Assembly: GCA_963698775.1 (NCBI GenBank)
Contig: CAVOSE010000039.1
Span: 19,285-83,284 of the forward strand
Direction: 5' to 3'
DNA from: Thiohalocapsa sp963698775
GTDB lineage: Bacteria; Pseudomonadota; Gammaproteobacteria; Chromatiales; Chromatiaceae
Length of the DNA stretch: 64,000 bases
Part shown: positions 9,461 to 24,207 of the stretch, piece after piece
Layout: every line of letters starts with the position of its first letter
Position numbering within the stretch: position 1 is the stretch's first letter
Translations under genes and position numbers: made by a program
The notes under the pieces: model-generated
The model's input: the letters and a program-made list of their open reading frames with translations, nothing else
Told to the model about the DNA's origin: nothing
The model's database searches: none

Positions 9461-11717
9461 GGGTTCAATTCCGCAAGGCCCAGATCAATCCGCTCGGCCA
9501 AGCCCGCCGCATCACGATTCAACTCGGCCAGCTCCTCACGAATACCCCGCATCGTCTCGGCGAAATCAAAGTCCGGATCATCTTCCTGCGTCGCAACACC
9601 AACATACCGGCCTGGCGTAAGGCTCCAATCGGCAGTCTCAATGTCGGCGCGGCTGACACGCTTGACCAGACCGGGCACGTCCGCGTAGCAGGCGTCCGGG
9701 AAGCGGGTCTGGAGCCAGCCTACCTGTTGATGCAGGTAGACGGGTTGCTCCAGTTGGGCCGCCGCGCGCTGCCGGTCCGCGTCGAGTTGCTTGAGCTGCT
9801 CGCGATCTGGTTGCGCGGATAGGCGTCCTTGATGGGCTTTTGCTTGGCGATGTCCTTGGGCAGCTTGCCGGCAAGCGCATGCAATCGCGACAGTGCCCGT
9901 TGGACCTCGTCGATCTGCTCGACCATACCGGTCAGGGCCTTGGCCGTGGCATTGAAGCCCTCGCGAGCCGCATGCTGTCCGGCGTTGTCGTCCGGGACCT
10001 CTGCCTCGGCGTATCCATGATGTTGCAGTATCGCCAGCAGGGCATCGCGCGCGGACTCGTAGGCGCCGTGGGCCTGGTCGAGCACTTCCAGGGCTTCGCG
10101 CAGGGCCTGTTTGTGCGCGGCGCCGAGCGCCCCGTCAACGTCGGTCGCCGCGACCAGCGCGGTGCAGGGCTTGCCCAGTGCATCGACGCCGAGATCGAAG
10201 TCGTCCAAGGCCATCGGCACCTCATCGGCCTCGGCGTACAGGCGCTCCAGATACGCCGAGACCAAGCCGAGAAAGCGGTCGGTTTGGCCGCGGTGCAGCC
10301 AGACGATGGCGGTGAGGTTGCTGAGCTGCTCCGGGGAGAAGTCGTTGATCTTGCGGGTAACCTGCCGAAAGACGTTGCGCGCGTCCAGCATCAGCACGCT
10401 GTCGATGCGCTCGGCGGGCTTGGCGCGGTCGAAGAACCACAGCTCGCAGGGTACGCCGCGGGTATAGAAAAAGCCGGAGCGGACCGCGAGCATCACATCC
10501 ACGGCGCCGCTCTGCACGATGCGTCGGCGGACTTCACGCTCGGCGTGACCGGCGCTGCTGGCCTGGGAGGACATGACGAAGCCGGCGCGGCCGGTGTCGT
10601 TGAGATAGCTGTAGAAGTAGCTGATCCACAGATAGTTGGCGTTGGCGACCTTCTTGGCCTTGTTGACGCCGGGCAGACCGAACGGCAGCCGCTTGTCGGT
10701 CTCGGCCCGCTCGGCGTCCACCAGATCGACGTTGAAGGGCGGATTGGCCATGACGAAGTCGCAGCGCCCGGCGATGCTGTGCTCGTCCTGGTAGTAGGTG
10801 ATGGCCTCGGCGATCTTGCCACTGAGGCCGTGCACGGCCAGGTTCATCTTGGCGATGCGGATGGTGTCCTTGTTCTTTTCCTGGCCGTAGAAGGTCACCT
10901 GCCGGTTGGTGTCCAGCCCCTCGTGCTCGATGAAGTGGCTGGACTGCACGAACATGCCGCCGGAGCCGCACGCCAGATCGGCGACGATGCCGTGGTCCGG
11001 CTCGATGACGTTGACGATCATCTGCACCAGCGCCGCGGGCGTGAAGAACTCGCCGTTGTCGTGGGCCTTCTGCACCGAGAACTGCGCCAGAAAGTACTCG
11101 TAGATGCGCCCGAACACGTCGCCGCCGGCATGGCGGATCAGGTCGCTGTCGAACTTGCGCATCAGGTCTTCGAGCACCTCGGGCTCGGCGTTGAAGATGC
11201 CGTAGTCCTTCGGCAGCACGCCCGCTAGGTCCGGGAAGCTCTCCTCGATGGCGGTCATGGCCGCGTTGATCAGCGTCGGCAGGTGTCCGCCGCCGGCTTG
11301 GGCGAGCAGGTGATCGAAGCGGGCCTGATCCGGCAGGAAGAGCGCGCGGCGGCGGATGTAGTCGGCGGGGATGATCGGGCGCGGCGGCATCCGGCCGGCG
11401 GCCTGGTCTTGCTCGATCTGACGGGTGGCGGCGTCGAAGCGGTTCTGAGCATGGCGCAGGAAGATCACCCCCAGCACCGGCATGAAGTAGTCGCTGGAGG
11501 TCAGCTTGGAGTTGGCGCGCAGGTTGTCGGCCGCGCTCCAGAGGTCCGCCTCCAGCTTGGCGATGTCCTGCCAGGCGTCGCCGGATTGGGGGCGACGTGC
11601 GGCCTGCGATCCGTCGTCTGCCGGTGCCGGAAGGCCTGACTCTTGTTTGACGGGCGATGCCGTCTCTGGCTTGGCGGGCTCTTGATTGACGGGCTTTGGC
11701 TTGACGGGCGACTCCAT
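9457..11717 (-). pseudogene. hsdM: Type I DNA adenine methyltransferase subunit HsdM, one frameshift
   Basis: N6-adenine methylase of the type I system. The SAM-binding motif VADLACGSGGMFVQS and catalytic FVMANPPF are intact. The N-terminal helical domain and FGRIYEYFLAQFS precede them. The first frame runs to about 9800; one lost base after CAGATCGC moves the C-terminus into the frame that continues EQLKQLDADRQRAAAQL, then DIETADWSLTPGRYVGVA, ending at 9457. ATG 11717 is chosen because GAGGGAA lies upstream and the methylase fold starts soon after. Residues 1-40 are a Pro/Lys/Glu-rich low-complexity tail (KPVNQEPAKPETASPVKQE), unusual for HsdM. Confidence 0.88.
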
Positions 11718-11951
11718 GGCGCTTGATGTTCCCTCGGTCGGGTTCGATGCGGTTGCTGAAAAACGGCGATGCCGGCCGGTCGTGTGGCGCAAGACGGGGC
11801 GGTCAACCCGCAAGCGTTGCCGGTTTTGGCCGCGGGGTCAATCCCCGGTATGTGGCACCTTGCTGCGCGTCATCGCGGCAAAGCAAGACTCGACACGGGC
11901 GTCGCGGTCGGCAAAGATGTCAGAGAACCAGAACGCGATCCGAGGTCCGAT

Positions 11952-12170
11952 ATGCACTCCCAACTGATCACGATCGATCCGGAACTGCACAGCGGTATGC
12001 CAGTTTTTGCCGGAACCCGTGTGCCAATCCAGACGCTTTTCGACCATTTGGAGGCCGGTGACCCGCTGGAGGTCTTCCTGGACGACTTTCCGTCTGTCAG
12101 CCGGGAGCTTGCGATTGCGGTGCTAGAGGAGGCGAAGGCGTCGCTGTTGACCGATGCGCATCCTGCTTGA
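11952..12170 (+). CDS. DUF433 antitoxin-like protein
   Basis: A 72-residue DUF433 protein: MHSQLITIDPELHSGMPVFA, GTRVPIQTLFDHLEAGDPLE, then FLDDFPSVSRELAIAVLEEA. The IxGTRxP segment and the FLDDFP motif are diagnostic of DUF433, a small helix-turn-helix-like fold. It overlaps the next gene by 17 bases, and DUF433-DUF5615 pairs are a common putative toxin-antitoxin arrangement, so this is the likely antitoxin. It is divergent from hsdM, with a 234-base intergenic region between them. Confidence 0.85.
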   Translation: MHSQLITIDPELHSGMPVFAGTRVPIQTLFDHLEAGDPLEVFLDDFPSVSRELAIAVLEEAKASLLTDAHPA

Positions 12171-12474
12171 CGAGGACGTGCCGCGGCGACTGGCGCCGCT
12201 GCTGCTTGGCCATGACGCGACCACCGTGCCGCAAGCCGGGTGGGCGGGCGTCAAGAACGGTCAGCTCCTGGCGCTCGCCGCCTCAGGTTTCGACCTGCTC
12301 GTGACGATGGATCGGAATATCGAGTTTCAACAGAACCTCGCCACGCTTCCGGTCGCCGTCCTTGTGATTGTCGCGCCCAGCAACCGCATGGAGCATCTGA
12401 CCCCGCTGCTGCCGGATATCCTGTCTGCCCTGACTGACTTTCCGGCCAGGACGCTACGCAAGGTCGGCGCCTGA
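12154..12474 (+). CDS. DUF5615 PIN-like toxin
   Basis: A 106-residue PIN-like protein of family DUF5615. It opens MRILLDEDVPRRLAPLLLGH with the acidic LLDEDVP motif, has NGQLLALAASGFDLLVTMDR with the second acidic site (TMDRN), and ends with a short helix. These acidic residues match the metal site expected of PIN-fold nucleases. It overlaps the DUF433 gene and is translated from the same message. Part of it is repeated at 2845-2877. Confidence 0.85.
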   Translation: MRILLDEDVPRRLAPLLLGHDATTVPQAGWAGVKNGQLLALAASGFDLLVTMDRNIEFQQNLATLPVAVLVIVAPSNRMEHLTPLLPDILSALTDFPARTLRKVGA

Positions 12475-12666
12475 CACACCCGCGGCGGAGCGGTGCTGGA
12501 TGCAGCTTTGTCATTTTCTTGCACCGGCCCTTGGCGAGCCGTCTTCACTAGCGCTGCGTAAGCACGTGGCCGTGGACCCACGGGCCGGACATCGCCGAGC
12601 GGTCTATCGCTAAGCCGAAGCCTCGTCGTGGTATGAACCCGGCTCCTGTCGCTGTAGAATCCCGCC

Positions 12667-18012
<5,346 letters not shown>

Positions 18013-18182
18013 TAGGGCTGACGGGCGGGTCGCTTCAGGTTGCCTTAGAGACAGCTTGTTTGCGTTTTGCCGCCGACCCCCGTCTCTGCCGATCTAAATC
18101 ACGCATGTGCGTACGCGGCGCGAACTGCTGGTCTAAGTCGCATAGGCTTGCCAACTCTTACGATCGACGCTAACTTGCCAGC

Positions 18183-18422
18183 ATGAGCACGATGAACATT
18201 TCCCTGTCGGATTCGCTTAAGGCCTATGTCGATGAGCAGGTTGCTGGCCGCGGTTTCGGCACCAGCAGCGAGTACATGCGCGACCTGATTCGCCGGGATC
18301 AGGATCGACGCAAGTTGCGCGGACTCCTGCTGGACGGAGCCAACTCCGAGCCCGCCGATGTCGCGGATGCTGCCTACTTTGAGGCCCTGCGCAAGCGCGT
18401 TCGGAAGGGGCGCGAACGTTGA
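18183..18422 (+). CDS. parD: ParD-family antitoxin
   Basis: A 79-residue ribbon-helix-helix antitoxin. MSTMNISLSDSLKAYVDEQV is the DNA-binding ribbon and first helix, GFGTSSEYMRDLIRRDQDRR the second helix, and the tail from about 40 is the toxin-binding part. The stop overlaps the following ParE reading frame, the usual parDE arrangement. The toxin is internally deleted here, so parD may now be a free repressor or solitary antitoxin. Confidence 0.85.
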   Translation: MSTMNISLSDSLKAYVDEQVAGRGFGTSSEYMRDLIRRDQDRRKLRGLLLDGANSEPADVADAAYFEALRKRVRKGRER

Positions 18423-18574
18423 CAGGGAAGCCGGTCGTCCCGCGACAGGTCGCGATTAGCGATGTCGACGAGATCTTCTACCTCGAATGCGACGATCATA
18501 TCGACGTGTGGCGCATCCTTCACGGTAGCCGGGACATCGCTCGATGGATGCAAGAGCCGGATACGTCGGAGTGA
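18419..18574 (+). pseudogene. parE: ParE toxin, internally deleted
   Basis: A 51-residue frame starting TTG within the parD stop. It begins TGKPVVPRQVAISDVDEIFY, then jumps to ECDDHIDVWRILHGSRDIA and ends RWMQEPDTSE. ParE proteins of this type are about 100 residues; both ends match, and the middle helices and strands (about 45-50 residues) are missing. The deletion keeps the frame open but should remove most of the gyrase-targeting fold, so toxicity is unlikely. Confidence 0.7.
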
Positions 18575-18604
18575 TATGACCTGAACGTCCGATGAAGAGC
18601 GAAA

Positions 18605-18880
18605 TCAGTTCGCGGTAGCTTCCGTGCTTGTTACGGCGTCGATCATCGTTCGGGCCTTGAACCACCGCCAATCCGTGCCGGGGCCGAAGTAGTGCTTGGC
18701 GTATTTTTTGAAGTGCTTGTCGTACTTGCTGGTCCACTGAGGATGGTTGACATGTTCCAGCGTTACGGCTGCCGCTGCCACCGTCGGAACCAGTAATAGC
18801 AACAGCGGATGCCATTTGCTCACAAGACCGCGGCGCGCCGTAGTGTGGTCTGTCGGCCTGGACCAAAGCCCGGCGCCCAT
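18605..18880 (-). pseudogene. Lytic transglycosylase-like protein, truncated after the N-terminal region
   Basis: A 91-residue frame whose ATG overlaps the TAA of the DUF350 gene. It has a hydrophobic signal or anchor (WHPLLLLLVPTVAAAAV) and then HVNHPQWTSKYDKHFKKYAK and HYFGPGTDWRWFKA, which resembles the beginning of the SLT domain of MltF-type murein transglycosylases (DWRWFKAQ..AES). It stops before the catalytic Glu would appear: the last 15 residues are unrelated. The stop is 30 bases from the end of the convergent parE remnant, so a rearrangement involving parDE may have removed the rest. Family assignment is moderate. Confidence 0.45.
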
Positions 18881-19134
18881 TAGTTCAGCCCCATGCCGAT
18901 GACCAGTCCCATGGCGATTCCGATGCCGATGAAGATGCCCATGATCATCATGCCGACGGCCTGATTGCCGCGCGCCAACTCGGCCTGCACGTCGAAGTCG
19001 ACGATGTGACCGAAGATCTTGCAGCCGAGCCACATGAACAGCAGCGTCAGCATGCCGCCGAGGAAGGCGTAGACGAAATTGAGCAGGACGGGGTCGAGGG
19101 CCTTGATCATCGTTCCGGCCGATCGCTTGTTCAT
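18880..19134 (-). CDS. DUF350 membrane protein with a start rebuilt by a MITE-like insertion
   Basis: An 84-residue inner-membrane protein of family DUF350. Two or three hydrophobic segments are visible (LLNFVYAFLGGMLTLLFMWL and QAVGMMIMGIFIGIGIAMGL), with ELARGNQAVG between them as in the family. The first residues MNKRSAGTMIKA are encoded by an inserted element (19099-19229). The pre-insertion start, MTDALDP followed by VLLNFVYAF, can be rebuilt exactly by removing the insertion and one copy of its 8-bp duplication. The insertion happens to keep the frame open and offers a new ATG, though no good ribosome binding site precedes it. Function of DUF350 is unknown. Confidence 0.75.
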   Translation of the reverse strand: MNKRSAGTMIKALDPVLLNFVYAFLGGMLTLLFMWLGCKIFGHIVDFDVQAELARGNQAVGMMIMGIFIGIGIAMGLVIGMGLN

Positions 19135-19229
19135 GTCTGTGGTCAGGGCTTCCAGCCCTGAGTCTATCAGGCCAGGATGGCCTGACTACAGAGGCAGTTG
19201 CTCAGCCGGCCGGAACGATGATCAAGGCC
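19099..19229. mobile_element. 131-bp MITE-like element with 22-bp perfect terminal inverted repeats
   Basis: The ends at 19099-19120 and 19208-19229 are perfect 22-bp inverted repeats (beginning GGCCTTGATCATCG). They are flanked directly by an 8-bp direct repeat GGGTCGAG at 19091-19098 and 19230-19237, as expected for a target-site duplication. The interior has two perfect hairpins: TCAGGGCT-TCC-AGCCCTGA (19143-19161) and TCAGGCCA-GGA-TGGCCTGA (19167-19185). There is no coding capacity. Excising it plus one repeat restores the start of the DUF350 gene, so it is a real insertion. The parent transposase is not in the window. Confidence 0.8.
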
Positions 19230-19355
19230 GGGTCGAGGGCGTCGGTCATTGTTCAAACTCCGGCGGCGGTCGCGCTAGGTTTGTTGTCTTGTCGTCATTG
19301 GCGCCAATGTTGTAGCGCTGTGCTGCTGAGTCTATGACAGGTTCCAGTCACCTGC

Positions 19356-20535
19356 CTACCGTATAGGCGTTTTATCGGCCCAGGGCGCGGTGGCGACCGG
19401 CTCGCCCAGGTCGGCGGCCATGAGCCATTCGCGCACCCGCAGCAGGTGCTCGATCAGCGCCGGCTCCAAAGCGCCATAGGCGGCTGCGTCCGGGACCCGC
19501 TTGACCACCACGCCGAGCAGTTCGGTGATCGCATTACCGATGGAGTTCTGACTGATGGTGACCAGCAGCCGGTTCTGTTCATTGCGGTAGATGAGCTGTT
19601 TGAAGGCCGGTTCCCAGCGGATCGCATTGGCATAGGCCGGGTCCTGCATGCAGCGTTCGCGCACCGTCTTGGCGGCCCCCATGAAGGCGTTGTTCGACAG
19701 CAGCACGCGGTGCACCGCGCTCGGAAAGTGCAGGTCCGGCAGTGGGTCGGCGTTGCGTGTCGAGACCTGACTGAAGAAGCTGCGATAGAAGTCCAGAAAG
19801 CCCTGCAGGATGGCGTCGTATTCGTCCCAGAAGCGGGTGTCCGACAGGGTATCGACGCCGCCGATCACCTCCCAGCAGGGCAAACCTTCCGGATAGCCGG
19901 TGAGTGCGAACCGGGACTGCTCGCTGGAGACCGTGCGCAGCAAGTCCAGGTCCAGAGCCTGGTCGAAGAATTCGCGATAGACGTCGCGCATGTGACGCCT
20001 GAAACAGACTGTTCTGGCCGCCATCGGTGAGGTTGGGGTTTGCGCGATCAGCCAGGGCGGCGTCGCGCAGGGTCGCCATCGGAAACACCATGAAATGGTT
20101 GTGCAGCATGCGGATACTGGGTACACCAGGGGAAGTCAGCGGCCAGGTGGCGTCCAGGCTCGCCTCGCCGGCCAGCACCAACGCCTGCTCCGGGTCCGGC
20201 CATTGCTCCAGCATGTAGCCGATGATGACCGCATTCATGCGGTTCCACATGCGCTTGACCTGCTCGGGTACCTGCGTCCGCCGCACCGGCCGGCCCAACG
20301 GGTTCAGGATGCCCTTAGAGGTGTTGTAGATAATGGAACAGTCGAAGCTGCCGGAGTGCCCCAGCGCCTTGCGATACAGCAGCAGGTGCTCCGGGTTGAT
20401 CAGCAGACCGTTGTTGTTGACCAGGTCGGACAGATTTTCGGTACTGTTGAAGAACTCGTTGGGTTTCATGCCCTCCGGTACATCCAGCGGGATAGGGCGA
20501 AACGGCGTGACGATCTCGCGTGGACCGATCTGCAT
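19356..20535 (-). pseudogene. Conserved hypothetical protein, one frameshift
   Basis: The N-terminal frame from 20535 reads MQIGPREIVTPFRPIPLDVP, then FFNSTENLSDLVNNNGLLIN and MLHNHFMVFPMATLRDAALA. After a shift near 20005 the second frame continues RRHMRDVYREFFDQALDLDL and ends near 19356 with WADKTPIR. Joined length is about 390 residues, soluble, with no signal peptide or membrane segment. I do not recognise the family. The motif with HNHF recalls HIT-type hydrolases only superficially. It is divergent from the dehydrogenase gene at 20649. Confidence 0.55.
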
Positions 20536-20648
20536 GACGGGCTCCGATAGGCGGCGGGCTAGGCGGCGGGTGATGCAGCAGTTTAACCGCCATTGGGCAC
20601 GATGGGCTAAGGACCCGGACTGACGGACTTACAAGCGGGAATCGAACC

Positions 20649-21651
20649 ATGCCATCAAACCAGCGCATAAAGACGAACACCGGCCAGCACGGTGTCATGC
20701 TCGATCTCGGCAGCATCGATATCGGCGATCTCGATCTGTCCGCGCTGGACGCAGCCTGCGGCCACTGGACCCGGCATGCCGCGACCCTACCGGCGGAGAC
20801 CGTGGCGCGCATCGCCGATGCCGACTTGATCGTCACCAACAAGGTCGTCATCGGCGCCGAGCACATGGATGCCGCCCCGCGGCTTCGGCTGATCTGTATC
20901 GCCGCCACCGGCACCAACAACGTCGACTTGGCCGCGGCGCGGGAGCGCGGCATCGCCGTGACCAACGTCACCGGCTATGGCACGCCGTCGGTGGTGCAGC
21001 ATGTGTTCGCGCTCATGCTCACCTGGGCCACGCGGCTCTGGGAACAGCAGCAGGCGGTGCGGGCCGGCGACTGGGCGCGCAGCCGGCACTTCTGTCTGCT
21101 GGGGGAGGGCTTTGATCGGCCGATGCGCGAACTGGCAGGGCTTCGGCTCGGCATCGTCGGCCATGGCGAGCTGGGTCGGGGCGTCGCCCGTGCGGCGGAG
21201 GCCTTCGGCATGGAGGTATTGCTGGCCGAGCGCCCCGGCGCAGCGCCGCGCCCAGGCCGGGTGCCGTTGCACGAACTGCTGCCGCGCGTGGACGTGCTGA
21301 CTCTACACTGCCCGCTAACGGAAGCCACCCGGAACCTGATCGGTGCCACCGAGCTCGCGCTGATGCGATCGGACGCGCTGCTCATCAACACCGCCCGCGG
21401 CGGCATCGTCGACGAGCAGGCGTTGGCCGCTGCCTTGCGGGCCGGTACCCTCGGCGCTGCGGCGGTCGATACCCTGACCAGCGAGCCGCCGCCGCCGGAT
21501 CATCCCTTGCTGGCCGCCGACATTCCGAACCTCATCGTCACGCCCCATGCCGCCTGGGCCAGTCGGCGAGTCAAGGCAGCGGCTACTCGATGCCGTCGCC
21601 GAGAACATCCGTGCCTTTGCCGCCGGCGGGTCACGCAACCGGGTTGCTTGA
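20649..21651 (+). pseudogene. D-2-hydroxyacid dehydrogenase (glycerate dehydrogenase / hydroxypyruvate reductase type), late frameshift
   Basis: NAD-dependent D-isomer-specific 2-hydroxyacid dehydrogenase. The N-terminus resembles hydroxypyruvate reductases (HGVMLDLGSIDIGDLDLSAL). The nucleotide-binding motif is GIVGHGELGRGVARAAEAFG, and the catalytic Arg, Glu and His lie in NTARGG, the loop after AAAVDTL, and VTPHAAW. A shift near 21565 changes the last 27 codons: the other frame reads ESRQRLLDAVAENIRAFAAG and stops at 21651, which is the normal C-terminal helix. Only the tail is affected, so even if real the enzyme might fold. Likely role: reduction of hydroxypyruvate or glyoxylate; substrate inferred from similarity. 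Confidence 0.8.
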
Positions 21652-21661
21652 CGGAGTGCTG

Positions 21662-22132
21662 CTACGGGCGGTCGCGCATAGGCACGTAGCGACTTTCCGT
21701 CGGCAACCAGCTGGTATCCAAGACTTGCTCCGGTGTCCAGGGGCAGGAATCAGCAAAGTCCGAGAGTCCGGTCTCGCCCGCCGCTTGTGCGATGGCGTCG
21801 TCCCACACGCCGGCCCACCAATCGGGTTCCAGCAGCTTTGGGCGCAAGCTTGGGGTCTCGTTCAGGCGCCGGGCGATTCCCCGCCGCTGGTTACGGATAG
21901 TGATCTGCCAGCTGGCCCCTCGGCGTTCCGGCTGCTTTTGCCATTTCAGCAGATGGACCAAGAGGACGGCCATTCGATTAGCCAGTTCGCGTTGCTCGCT
22001 CTTGCCCACGTCCTCGATTTCCTCGGCTAGGTGCTGGATATCGAGGAGCTCAAAGGAGCCTTGCCGCAGGTGGCGCGCCTGTTCCTCGGCCCAAGCGACC
22101 ACGTCTTCGTCGTAGCGTGCGGGATTGGCCAT
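21662..22132 (-). CDS. DUF29 family protein
   Basis: A 156-residue soluble protein: MANPARYDEDVVAWAEEQAR, then LLDIQHLAEEIEDVGKSEQR and LLKWQKQPERRGASWQITIR. The order Y-D-D-x-x-AW followed by EIEDVG.SE and LLVHLLKW is the signature of DUF29. The ATG at 22132 gives the usual N-terminus. DUF29 proteins are widespread in cyanobacteria and purple bacteria and their role is unknown. Nothing in the neighbours suggests one. Confidence 0.8.
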   Translation of the reverse strand: MANPARYDEDVVAWAEEQARHLRQGSFELLDIQHLAEEIEDVGKSEQRELANRMAVLLVHLLKWQKQPERRGASWQITIRNQRRGIARRLNETPSLRPKLLEPDWWAGVWDDAIAQAAGETGLSDFADSCPWTPEQVLDTSWLPTESRYVPMRDRP

Positions 22133-22239
22133 GGTGGTCTCCGCGGACTTCTTTGTTGCGTCTCGACTGCTCAGTTCGAAGCATAGCCGAACTCGAACGC
22201 GACGAAAAATGCGCGATTCAGACGTTGTCGTTGAGGTCG

Positions 22240-24144
22240 TCACAGACCATCGCGCAGCGGTACGAATCGTCGTCCGAGTTGTTGCGCCAAACCGGCCAGC
22301 CGGGCGTCGATGGCGGCGGTTTGCCCCGCCTTCAGCGCGTTGGCGAGTTGCGCGTGCTGTTCGGCGACGGTGGCCGTAAGGTCGGCGTGCATCTGGTCGC
22401 GAAAGCGCACCTCGTCGAACTCGATCATGGCCTTGTCGACGGCAAACCAGGCGGTCGCGCCGGCGCCGATGCCGCAGAGCACGGCCCAGGGTCCGCTCGG
22501 GGCGCACAGCGCGGCACCGCCGAGGGCCGAGGCGAGGGTTGAGCCGCCCTTTTTCGCGGCGGCCTTGCCGGCGAGCGTGGCGGCGGCCTGGAAGCTCTTT
22601 TTCGCCGCCAGCTTGGTGGTGACGGTGGCGGCGGTCTTCTTGGCCAACAGCTTGGCGGTCAGTGCGCCGGCCGCCGCGCCGGCACCTGCCGCGGTGCCGG
22701 CACGGGTCGCATCGCGCTGCAGGTCCGCGAACGCCCCGAGATCCCCGAGATCCGCAAGTTCGACGGTGCAAGGGGTGGCGGACACGGTCTCTTCGATGCG
22801 GCTGCCCAGGCTGTTGGTCAGCTGCTCCAACCGCTTGTCGGCATCGAATGTCAGCCCCGCGCGAAGGCGTTGCAGCGACTCCTCGAAGCCGGTGTCGGCA
22901 AATAGCCGCGCTTCCAATTCGTCGGCCATCAGCGTGCCGAAGTCGCCCACCGCAAGCGCCGCCAGGCGCTGGTACTCGCCGATGACAGTGAAGTACCAGT
23001 CCAGATAGGCGTCGATGCCCTGTTCGACGCGCCCGAACGCCATGCTCAGGTCGTCATCGATGCGCTGTTCGGCAGCGGCGATGGCGTCGAGCCGGACCCG
23101 TTGCACGCCCTCGTTCAGTGCGCTCGACAGCGCCGCCAGTTCCGGATCGGCGCGGCACGGGTTGGTCCAGGCGACGACGGCATGTGCCTGCTGTGCAAGC
23201 TTCGAGGGCTCGAAACTTTGTAATTTGTGTACAGCGTAGAGGTAAGGGACCGCAAGCAACAGGATCGTGTAGATGAAGGCCGTCGAGACGGTACCGGTCG
23301 CCGTCTTGGATGCACCCGCGCCGGCGTCCGAACAGGACGTGCGGGCGGCGGCGAGCGCGTGGCGCTCCTCTACCAGTGTCAGCGTGCCAAGCAACAGGCT
23401 GGTGAACAGCCAGGCGAACAGGCCAGCCTGGGCCAGGAACAGCGTCCAGGCGGTGAGCTTGAGGACGGGGTCCGGCAGGCTCGGGATGATCAGTTGTGAG
23501 GCGTGCCAGGACAGGGCTTGAACTGAGGCCAGGGCGCCGATCAGCCAGCCCGCGGCATCGCAGTGTACCTGTGCCGCGGTCTGCGTGAAGGCGTTCTCGG
23601 CGACTTGGTTCCAAGCCAGCTCGCGGCTGTCCGCGGCGCCGCCGATGGCGAAGTCGACGGCAAGGAATAACGCGGCCAGCAGGATCAGGTTCAACAGCAT
23701 CAGCGGCCAGCGGCGGGCGATGAGGCCGACCTTGTCGCCCTGCACCTCGGGTGCCAGGCGTCGCTGCACCGGCGCGACTGCCAAAGACAGCAGTAACAGG
23801 TCCAGTGCTAAGACGGCCCAGTGCTCCGGCCGCAGCAGGGCCGCCATCGGTAGAAGTAATGCAGTGAGCGCGAGCGCGGACACCGCCGCGAGGGATTGGA
23901 TCAGCCAGCCGCGGGCGAACCAGCGCCGAATCCGGCCGTGTGATTGCATGACCCCGCTGAGCCAAAGCCGGCGGGTAAACAGGGCATTGCCGGCTTGGTA
24001 GGCCCAGATGGGCCAGGCCACCGGAACGACGGCCAGTGGCAGCGCCCAGCAGGGCAAGCGGGTGACGCCTAGCGCCGCGACGAATAGCAGCGTGGCCGCG
24101 AGGCTTAGGCTTAGGAGGGTTTGCAGCGGTTCTGGATGACGCAT
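22240..24144 (-). CDS. Large hypothetical inner-membrane protein
   Basis: A 634-residue protein without a domain I recognise. Residues 8-260 contain about six to seven membrane segments (for example LAATLLFVAALGVTRLPCWA, ALDLLLLSLAVAPV, WPLMLLNLILLAALFLAVDF), with another near 285-305. The region 320-470 is helical and charged. Residues 475-560 are Ala/Gly/Lys-rich with repeated KKTAATVTTKLAAKK-like units and an embedded hydrophobic hairpin (GPWAVLCGIGAGATAWFAV). The C-terminus is a helical, charged tail. This layout, with membrane domain, coiled region and glycine-rich hairpin, suggests a membrane-associated structural or pore-like role, but that is speculation. Confidence 0.7.
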   Translation of the reverse strand: MRHPEPLQTLLSLSLAATLLFVAALGVTRLPCWALPLAVVPVAWPIWAYQAGNALFTRRLWLSGVMQSHGRIRRWFARGWLIQSLAAVSALALTALLLPMAALLRPEHWAVLALDLLLLSLAVAPVQRRLAPEVQGDKVGLIARRWPLMLLNLILLAALFLAVDFAIGGAADSRELAWNQVAENAFTQTAAQVHCDAAGWLIGALASVQALSWHASQLIIPSLPDPVLKLTAWTLFLAQAGLFAWLFTSLLLGTLTLVEERHALAAARTSCSDAGAGASKTATGTVSTAFIYTILLLAVPYLYAVHKLQSFEPSKLAQQAHAVVAWTNPCRADPELAALSSALNEGVQRVRLDAIAAAEQRIDDDLSMAFGRVEQGIDAYLDWYFTVIGEYQRLAALAVGDFGTLMADELEARLFADTGFEESLQRLRAGLTFDADKRLEQLTNSLGSRIEETVSATPCTVELADLGDLGAFADLQRDATRAGTAAGAGAAAGALTAKLLAKKTAATVTTKLAAKKSFQAAATLAGKAAAKKGGSTLASALGGAALCAPSGPWAVLCGIGAGATAWFAVDKAMIEFDEVRFRDQMHADLTATVAEQHAQLANALKAGQTAAIDARLAGLAQQLGRRFVPLRDGL

Positions 24145-24207
24145 CTCGGCCCCTTACGCTACGTGCCCCGCTGGTTGGCGCGCTGTGTCAGCGGATCGAT
24201 CTGTCCA

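Noticed and set aside
9840..11228. 462-codon plus-strand open frame
   Set aside because: Antisense to hsdM with its intact methylase motifs; composition is that of a shadow frame.
19579..20535. HIT-family hydrolase, from HNHF in the hypothetical protein
   Set aside because: Only one His pair is present and the HxHxHxx triad is absent; the match is too short.
22310..23008. 232-codon plus-strand gene
   Set aside because: Antisense to the 634-residue membrane protein, whose frame spans the whole interval with consistent hydrophobic segments.
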